From CBFGWV01 sp965652545 (lineage in GTDB: Bacteria > Pseudomonadota > Gammaproteobacteria > Competibacterales > Competibacteraceae), in assembly GCA_965652545.1 (NCBI GenBank), contig CBFGWV010000190.1, positions 1-9,624 on the forward strand: a stretch of DNA of 9,624 nucleotides. The letters run 5' to 3'. The notes beneath the pieces were generated by a model that searched no databases, was not told the DNA's origin, and saw only the letters and a program-made list of their open reading frames with translations. The stretch's first letter is position 1. Every line of letters begins with the position of its first letter. Shown here piece after piece: positions 4,934-9,624 of the stretch. The translations under genes and the position numbers were made by a program.

Positions 4934-7657
4934 CTAACCCAACAGACCCAGGCTGCGCGATCGATGCACCGCCTGGGTCCGGCTCGATACATTGAGCTTG
5001 CCGTAGAGGTTTTTAAGGTGCCATTTCACCGTCTCCAGGCTGATATCCAGCGTGCGGGCGATTTCCTTGTTCGACAGGCCATCGGCGACCAGGATCAGGA
5101 TGTCCCGCTCGCGCAGGCTCAAGGCTTCCAATAGCGGATGGTCGTCCTGGCCTTCGCGGCGGTCCTGGCCGAACGCCGCCATGACGTGATCCATATAGGT
5201 CAGGGCGCCGACGGGTGCGTTGCGCCGCTTGGCGTTGTCGCGGATCTCCGCCAGCAGCAATCGGATGCCGGGGCCCTCATCCACGAAGGCCCGCACCAGC
5301 CCTGAGGCTTCCGCGTGGGGCAGGGCGCGCTGCAAGGTGCGCAGGGCCTTCTCCTTGAGCCCTGCGGCGTCGAGCACCCGTGCCAGAAGAATCCGATGAC
5401 GCACGGCGCGATAGTGAAACTGCGCGCCTTCCAGGGTCTCCATCTGTCGTTCGACGATGCGCACGGCGCTGGTGTAGTCGCCCCGTGCCAGTAGTAGCCG
5501 CGCCCTGGCTTCTTCGTACACTTCGTGGATCAGCCGGTCCACGCTGCTCTGCGTCGGTGCCACTGGGTTGACCAGGGCCTGCATGCGAAACACCAGCCGC
5601 TCGGCCTCGACCAGGTCGTCGGCGGCCAGGCACAGGCGCAGGCGCTCGTAGAGTGCCGTCATCTCCAAGCGCCGCCAGCGGCGCCGGTGGCCGACCTGTT
5701 GGGCATGGTTGAGGACGGTGTGGGCCAGGACCGGGTCCCCGCCCAAGGCCAGTGCGCGGGCACGGGCGCGGTAGGCGCGCAGGACGATGTCCGTGGGGCA
5801 GGCGGCGTCTATGACCTCCATCCGCTGTGCCAGCAGCTGCGGAATGCGGTCCAGGTCGTTCCACTCGTAGCACAAGTCGGCGAGGACGCCGGCCACCAGG
5901 GCCGCGGCGCTGGAGCGGACCCCAAACACGCTTTCGGCCTGGCGATAGGCGTAGCGCAGGCGATGACCGGCCTCGGGATGGGCGCCGAAAGCGGTGTCCG
6001 CCAGGGCCAGAAGGACGTTCTGATACACGACCTGGAACGGGTCGGGGTCGCCATGCTCGCCCAGATACGGGCCGGGGAGCGCAGCCAGCTCTCCGAAGCG
6101 CCCCGCATGGTGGTAACTGAAACGCAGCACGTTGCCCACGATGCCCAGCGACCACGGCAAGGCCGTGCCGGCAGCCACGACCTTCTCGCCGTAGGCGAGG
6201 GCGGCGACGCTGTCGTCGCGAAAGGCCGCGTGCAAGGCTTGGGCTGCGTGCAGCTCCATGCGATCGGCTGGATCGGTCAGCGAGTGATCGAGTTGTTCGA
6301 TCAGTGCGGAGGCCTCGTCCAGACGATAGCTCAGGCTCAACGCCCAGGCCGCGTTGAGCGCCAACTGTGGGCGATGGACCCAATGTTGGCGCGGCAGCCG
6401 GCCCAGCCAGGACAACAGCGAGGGCAAGCCGCCGTGCTCCACCATGTCGCGGGCGCAGCGCTCGATCAGGTCGGTGGCCAGCTCGACCTGACCGGCGGCC
6501 AGCGCATGGCGTACCGCTTCGTTCCATTGCCCGTTGGCGGCATACCAGTCGCAGGCGCGGCGGTGAAGCTCCGGCACCTCGGCGGCCCGCTCACGCTGTA
6601 AGCGGTAGCGCAGGAAATCTGCGAAAAGACGGTGATAGCGGAACCAATGGCCTTCCTGGTCCAGCGGTTGCAGGAAGAGCTGTTGGTCGCGTGCGGCGGT
6701 GAGATGCTCCAGGGCATTCGCATCGCAGGTCACCGCGGCGCACAGTGGGGCGCACAAGCGTTCCAGGATGGATGTGCGCAGCAGAAATTCCACCAATGGC
6801 CTGGGCAGGTTGCCGAGGACGTCTGTCTCCAGATAGTCGTACACGGCACGCGTGCGGCCCGAGAACGCAGCGAGAAAGGCGTCCGGATCGCTCTGTCCGC
6901 GCAGGCAGATCGTCACCAGTTGCAGCCCGGCGACCCAGCCCTCGGCCGCGCCGTGCACCTCATCGACTGTGTCGTCGGACAACATGTCCGTCAGTTGCCG
7001 ACGGAAGAACTCGCGTGCTTCCAGGGCGGCGAAGCGCAGGTCGTTGGCATCGAGGACGACGACTTGATCCTGTGCCTGCAGCAGCGGCAGGGACAAGGCC
7101 GGCACCCGCCGGCTGGCCAGTGCGATGTGCAGGTTCGCCGGCATGTGCGCCAGCAACTGGTTCAATGCATGGTGGACATCGTCACCACTGATGCGGTGGT
7201 AGTCGTCCAGGATCAGAACCAGCGGCCGGGCGACCGCCGCCAGGTCGTTGATCAGGCTGGCCACCAATGCCTTGCTCGGCATGGGGGTGCCTTGGTCGAG
7301 AAACCGCTGGGTTTCGTCACCCATCTCCGGGGCGGCCCGTCGCAATGCCGCCAGCACATAGGCCAGAAAGCTTTGCAGATCCCCGTCATCCTCGTCCAGT
7401 GAGACCCAGGCGCAGGCCCAACCGTTATCGACCAGGCGCCGATGCCACTGGGCCAGCAGCGTCGTCTTGCCGAAGCCCGCAGCGGCGCTGACCACGACCA
7501 GTCGCCGCGTGAGGCCCAGATCAAGCCGCGACAACAGGTGCCCGCGGGTGAGCGGATCGCCCGGATGATGCGGCGGCCCGAGTTTGGTGGCGAGGATGGG
7601 CGTACGCCAAGCGGCACTCTGGCGTGGGATTGTCGACACCGTCTTGGTGTTACCCAA
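4934..7657 (-). CDS. LAL/MalT-type ATP-dependent LuxR-family transcriptional regulator
   Basis: This is a 907-residue cytoplasmic regulator of the large ATP-binding LuxR (LAL) class, the MalT/AlkS type. In these proteins ATP and an inducer drive multimerisation and DNA binding. The order is typical: an N-terminal TKLGPP segment (24-29); an NTPase domain with Walker A SAAAGFGKTT (57-66), Walker B LVLILDDYH (146-154) and a sensor-like IALASRRVP (178-186); and a long helical repeat region (about 380-820) resembling the MalT sensor superhelix. A LuxR-type helix-turn-helix closes it (about 846-905: LSLRERDILILVADGLSNKE, then ISLETVKWHLKNLYGKL). The length is normal for the class (about 900). The likely start is TTG at 7657-7655, with GAGGG 7 nt upstream; no ATG or GTG lies further upstream in frame before a stop. 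The alternative GTG at codon 7 lacks a ribosome site. Inducer and targets are unknown; adjacent exported-protein genes are candidates by position. Confidence 0.92.
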   Translation of the reverse strand: MGNTKTVSTIPRQSAAWRTPILATKLGPPHHPGDPLTRGHLLSRLDLGLTRRLVVVSAAAGFGKTTLLAQWHRRLVDNGWACAWVSLDEDDGDLQSFLAYVLAALRRAAPEMGDETQRFLDQGTPMPSKALVASLINDLAAVARPLVLILDDYHRISGDDVHHALNQLLAHMPANLHIALASRRVPALSLPLLQAQDQVVVLDANDLRFAALEAREFFRRQLTDMLSDDTVDEVHGAAEGWVAGLQLVTICLRGQSDPDAFLAAFSGRTRAVYDYLETDVLGNLPRPLVEFLLRTSILERLCAPLCAAVTCDANALEHLTAARDQQLFLQPLDQEGHWFRYHRLFADFLRYRLQRERAAEVPELHRRACDWYAANGQWNEAVRHALAAGQVELATDLIERCARDMVEHGGLPSLLSWLGRLPRQHWVHRPQLALNAAWALSLSYRLDEASALIEQLDHSLTDPADRMELHAAQALHAAFRDDSVAALAYGEKVVAAGTALPWSLGIVGNVLRFSYHHAGRFGELAALPGPYLGEHGDPDPFQVVYQNVLLALADTAFGAHPEAGHRLRYAYRQAESVFGVRSSAAALVAGVLADLCYEWNDLDRIPQLLAQRMEVIDAACPTDIVLRAYRARARALALGGDPVLAHTVLNHAQQVGHRRRWRRLEMTALYERLRLCLAADDLVEAERLVFRMQALVNPVAPTQSSVDRLIHEVYEEARARLLLARGDYTSAVRIVERQMETLEGAQFHYRAVRHRILLARVLDAAGLKEKALRTLQRALPHAEASGLVRAFVDEGPGIRLLLAEIRDNAKRRNAPVGALTYMDHVMAAFGQDRREGQDDHPLLEALSLRERDILILVADGLSNKEIARTLDISLETVKWHLKNLYGKLNVSSRTQAVHRSRSLGLLG
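4945..4979 (+). terminator. Perfect 9-bp hairpin just after the CHRD gene, inside the end of the regulator gene
   Basis: GACCCAGGC (4945-4953) and GCCTGGGTC (4971-4979) are perfect inverted repeats with a 17-nt loop, in which TGC and GCA can pair further. It begins 20 nt after the CHRD stop codon, as expected for a terminator of that transcript, but no T-run follows. It also lies within the last codons of the convergent regulator, so its sequence is constrained by coding. It could end or stabilise the CHRD mRNA, or be chance. Confidence 0.35.
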
Positions 7658-7664
7658 GTCGGTG

Positions 7665-7669
7665 CCCTC
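7665..7669 (-). promoter_or_regulatory. Ribosome binding site supporting a TTG start for the LAL regulator
   Basis: On the minus strand this reads GAGGG, 7 nt before TTG at 7657-7655. There is no in-frame ATG or GTG upstream before a stop, so this site favours TTG as the initiator. A TTG start usually lowers translation, which fits a regulator kept at low level. Confidence 0.5.
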
Positions 7670-7813
7670 GCCGGGCCAGTCGCTGTCGATTCGTGCTGCC
7701 GCAATCCGAGCGGGCGCAATAATGCCGTTGGAACAAAGCCTTGGCCATCGCCACGTTACCTTTGGTGCTCCATCGTGTCATGGCAGAGGTGCCAGTGGCC
7801 CCCTGTCTTCATA

Positions 7814-7825
7814 TAGTCACGACTA
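7814..7825. promoter_or_regulatory. Short palindrome overlapping a -10-like box between regulator and accA
   Basis: TAGTC and GACTA form a perfect 5-bp inverted repeat around AC. The left arm overlaps TATAGT (7812-7817), a 5 of 6 match to a sigma70 -10 on the plus strand. The arrangement could be an operator, but arms this short occur by chance. Confidence 0.2.
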
Positions 7826-8005
7826 AGGGTTCCCGACCCATCGGCTGGCGTCAACCGTCTGTGTCGAACACATGACAGTGCCCCTTGCCTGCATTGTGCG
7901 CCGATACGTCGCCCGGTGCTGATCGGTCAGGTATTTACGGGACAGGACACTAGCGGGTACCTTCATGGCCCCGCCGGTGCGCGCCGGACCACGATTTCAA
8001 CGCCC

Positions 8006-8962
8006 ATGAATCAGAACTACCTGGACTTCGAGAAGCCCATCGCCGAGCTCGAGGCCAAGATCGAAGAGCTGCGAAAGCTCTGCGACGACGAGGACATCAA
8101 CATCAATGATGAAATGTTCCGTCTGGAGGCCAAGAGCAAGTCCCTGACCGAATCGATATTCGGCAATCTCACCTCCTGGCAGATCGCGCAGATCGCCCGT
8201 CATCCGCAGCGCCCGTACACTCTGGATTACGTGGCCCGGTTGTTTACGGATTTCGAGGAACTCCACGGCGATCGCGCCTACGCCAACGACTGGGCCATCG
8301 TCGGCGGCCCCGCCCGTCTGGAGGGGCGGCCGGTGATGATCATCGGCCACCAGAAAGGTCGCGACACCCGCGATAAGCTCAAACGCAATTTCGGCATGCC
8401 GCGTCCTGAGGGGTACCGCAAGGCCTTGCGCTTGATGCACATGGCCGAGCGTTTCTCCATGCCCATCCTCACCTTCATCGATACTCCCGGCGCCTATCCC
8501 GGTATCGGTGCGGAGGAGCGCGGCCAGAGTGAGGCCATTGCCCGCAACCTGATGGAGATGTCGCAGCTGCGCGTGCCGATCATCTGCACAGTCATCGGCG
8601 AGGGCGGCTCTGGCGGCGCACTGGCCATCGGTGTCGGCGATCGTCTGCTGATGCTCCAGTACGGTACCTATTCGGTGATCTCCCCCGAAGGTTGCGCCTC
8701 CATCCTGTGGAAGAGCGCGGACAAGGCCCCGGATGCCGCCGAGGCCATGGGTATAACCTCTGAGCGGTTGCGCAAGCTCAACCTCATCGATGAGATCATC
8801 CCCGAGCCCCTGGGCGGGGCGCATCGAGACCTGGATCAAATGGCCGAGCGTTTGAAGACGGCCATGTTGGCCCACTTGGCCGAGCTTGACGGCTTGGGCC
8901 CTGAAGCCCTCATGGAGCGGCGCACCCAGCGCTTGCTCGGTTACGGGGAGTTTCGCGAGTAA
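8006..8962 (+). CDS. accA: Acetyl-CoA carboxylase carboxyltransferase subunit alpha
   Basis: AccA pairs with AccD to form the carboxyltransferase of acetyl-CoA carboxylase, moving the carboxyl group from biotin on AccB to acetyl-CoA to make malonyl-CoA, the first committed step of fatty-acid synthesis in the cytoplasm. The 318-residue product is almost exactly the E. coli length (319) and begins like it (MNQNYLDFEKPIAELEAKI). Crotonase-like carboxyltransferase motifs follow: HPQRPYTLDYV (66-76), DFEELHGDRAY (82-92), FIDTPGAYPGIGAEERGQ (157-174), GEGGSGGALAIGVGD (198-212, the glycine-rich oxyanion region) and SPEGCASILWKS (226-237). The start at ATG 8006 is fixed by this N-terminus. An in-frame GTG at 7916 would add 30 unrelated residues and is rejected. 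No clear ribosome site precedes the ATG. In many gammaproteobacteria accA follows dnaE and precedes tilS; neither is adjacent here. The gene looks intact. Confidence 0.98.
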   Translation: MNQNYLDFEKPIAELEAKIEELRKLCDDEDININDEMFRLEAKSKSLTESIFGNLTSWQIAQIARHPQRPYTLDYVARLFTDFEELHGDRAYANDWAIVGGPARLEGRPVMIIGHQKGRDTRDKLKRNFGMPRPEGYRKALRLMHMAERFSMPILTFIDTPGAYPGIGAEERGQSEAIARNLMEMSQLRVPIICTVIGEGGSGGALAIGVGDRLLMLQYGTYSVISPEGCASILWKSADKAPDAAEAMGITSERLRKLNLIDEIIPEPLGGAHRDLDQMAERLKTAMLAHLAELDGLGPEALMERRTQRLLGYGEFRE

Positions 8963-8977
8963 CCTCAGCCCCTTGCG

Positions 8978-9003
8978 GCGGCGGGCACGGTCTCGCCCGT
9001 CGC
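8978..9003 (+). terminator. Hairpin after accA, possible terminator without a tight T-run
   Basis: GCGGCGGGC (8978-8986) and GCCCGTCGC (8995-9003) can form a 9-bp stem with one G-U pair and an 8-nt loop, starting 15 nt after the accA stop. It is very GC-rich and stable. The only T-rich stretch, around TTTGTT at 9017-9022, starts 13 nt beyond the stem, so it is not a classic intrinsic terminator. It may pause transcription or protect the mRNA end. Confidence 0.45.
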
Positions 9004-9017
9004 AGCATCCCTCCAGT

Positions 9018-9088
9018 TTGTTACGCATTGTTACGGTAGTCGCACAGTCCGTTACCGCACTCTCACGTCATAACCCATAGCCTTACCG
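9018..9088 (+). repeat. Four phased TTAC elements upstream of the RTX-like gene
   Basis: TTGTTACG occurs twice as a perfect 8-bp direct repeat (9018-9025 and 9028-9035). TTACCG follows at 9052-9057 and 9083-9088. The TTAC cores start at 9021, 9031, 9052 and 9083, so the steps are 10, 21 and 31 bp, close to one, two and three helical turns. All four point the same way in the 165-bp gap before the RTX gene. They resemble a set of same-face binding sites for a regulator, which I cannot name. Confidence 0.4.
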
Positions 9089-9101
9089 TCAGACCTATGG
9101 G
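9074..9101. promoter_or_regulatory. 7-bp inverted repeat shortly before the RTX-like gene
   Basis: CCCATAG (9074-9080) and CTATGGG (9095-9101) are perfect inverted repeats with a 14-bp centre. The centre contains the last TTACCG element. The right arm ends 26 bp before the ATG. It could be an operator or, in RNA, a leader hairpin near the ribosome site. It is not followed by a T-run, so it is unlikely to be a terminator. Confidence 0.35.
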
Positions 9102-9127
9102 AAATCGGTTCTGGGGAGAGGGCAGCG

Positions 9128-9624
9128 ATGTCTACGGTAACGCTTAATGGTGTGTCCACGACGGATGTGGAATTGGCCGATCTGGCGGCGGTGCGGCAGA
9201 CCGAAACGGTTGACGGCAGCGTCGGTGACGATGTGCTCGATGCGTCGGCAAACAATGGAGTGAGCAACATCCTGGTCGGCGGCGCAGGCGACGATCTGAT
9301 GATCGGAAGCTCCGGCGAGGATGCGATCGTCTCCGGGCTTGGCGTGAACACCGTCGAAGGCGGTGGTGGACGGGACCTCTTTATCATCGATTTCGACAAC
9401 GATCCCGCTGCGCCGCCGGGGACGACCATCATCAAAGACTTCTCGGGCGAAGACTTTATCCAGATCCTGGACGATAGCGGCAAGCCGTCACTCGAACTGT
9501 TTCAGCAGGCTATCGATTCGGCCGTCGTGGAGGAGGGCAATGTCATCATGACTCTGCCGGATGGCAGGGTCATCGTGCTGGAAGGTTATGGCGATGCATT
9601 CCTAGCCGCCATCGATGATGGCGA
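9128..9624 (+). CDS. RTX-like calcium-binding (haemolysin-type repeat) protein, cut by window edge
   Basis: The open frame starts at ATG 9128 after a purine-rich GGGGAGAGGG (9113-9122) and runs 165 codons to the right edge without a stop. No Sec signal peptide is present, as expected for type I secreted RTX proteins, which carry a C-terminal export signal. Residues about 28-88 contain degenerate copies of the GGxGxDxux calcium-binding nonapeptide: GSVGDDVLD (30-38), GGAGDDLMI (51-59), SSGEDAIVS (61-69) and GGGRDLFII (79-87). Then come TTIIKDFSGEDFIQI (99-113), matching the strand-and-turn segment that usually closes an RTX block, and a mixed alpha/beta stretch with VIMTLPDGRVIVLEGYGDAF (139-158). 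The role may be adhesin, enzyme or S-layer-like protein; the rest is needed to decide. No type I exporter gene is in the window. Having repeats at the very N-terminus, not only the C-terminus, is notable. Confidence 0.75.
   Translation, partial: MSTVTLNGVSTTDVELADLAAVRQTETVDGSVGDDVLDASANNGVSNILVGGAGDDLMIGSSGEDAIVSGLGVNTVEGGGGRDLFIIDFDNDPAAPPGTTIIKDFSGEDFIQILDDSGKPSLELFQQAIDSAVVEEGNVIMTLPDGRVIVLEGYGDAFLAAIDDG

Larger units (their letters stand above)
7658..8005. other. Divergent intergenic region (348 bp) between the regulator and accA
   Basis: This region separates the leftward regulator from rightward accA and should hold both promoters. Visible elements are a -10-like TATAGT on the plus strand (7812-7817) without a good -35, and a short palindrome TAGTC-AC-GACTA (7814-7825) overlapping it. 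A second inverted repeat is TGTGT-CGA-ACACA (7860-7872). Nearer accA, TTTACG followed after 18 bp by TACCTT is a weak match. No coding frame here looks real; the frame in phase with accA from the GTG at 7916 is discussed under accA. Confidence 0.5.

Noticed and set aside
5277..6527. Long open frame of 416 codons on the minus strand in a second frame inside the regulator gene
   Set aside because: It is fully within the regulator coding region, shows low-complexity Arg/Gly/Pro/Ala composition and no domain, as expected of an off-frame in GC-rich DNA.
5525..6601. Plus-strand open frame of 358 codons opposite the regulator
   Set aside because: It is an antisense shadow of a gene whose Walker and helix-turn-helix motifs are clear on the other strand; no domain or ribosome site supports it.
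7916..8005. In-frame GTG giving a 30-residue extension of AccA
   Set aside because: The extension has no similarity to AccA N-termini, whereas the ATG at 8006 begins exactly like the E. coli protein.
7997..9028. Minus-strand open frame of 343 codons opposite accA
   Set aside because: accA on the plus strand is unmistakable, and the antisense product resembles no known protein.

Overview
The window is GC-rich chromosomal DNA. An AccA close to the E. coli type, a LAL/MalT-type LuxR regulator and the Sec-type signal peptides all point to a gammaproteobacterium, possibly an aquatic or halophilic one. The sequence alone does not give the genus. I see no rRNA, tRNA, CRISPR array, insertion sequence, integrase or phage gene.

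Left part, minus strand. Three genes are read leftward: a secreted protein of unknown family (3656-2640), a secreted beta-propeller (sialidase/BNR-like) protein with an NTF2-like C-terminal domain (2626-899), and an AEC-family permease that runs off the left edge (842-1). The first two are 13 bp apart and probably co-transcribed. The third follows after 56 bp with no convincing terminator between.

Middle. A 509-bp gap (3657-4165) separates the secreted pair from a divergent plus-strand gene for a secreted CHRD-domain protein with a second C-terminal module (4166-4924). That gene converges, with 9 bp between stop codons, on a 907-residue LAL-type (MalT-like) ATPase/LuxR regulator on the minus strand (7657-4934). 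The regulator probably starts at TTG.

Right part, plus strand. After a 348-bp divergent gap come accA (8006-8962, acetyl-CoA carboxylase carboxyltransferase alpha subunit) and an RTX-like calcium-binding protein that runs off the right edge (9128 onward). The 165 bp between them hold a hairpin after accA, four TTAC elements spaced at near multiples of a helical turn, and a 7-bp inverted repeat.

Overall, one essential lipid-synthesis gene sits beside a cluster of four exported or surface-type proteins and one large signal-responsive regulator. A link between the regulator and the exported proteins is inferred from position only. The least explained parts are the secreted unknown plus beta-propeller pair and the patterned region in front of the RTX gene.
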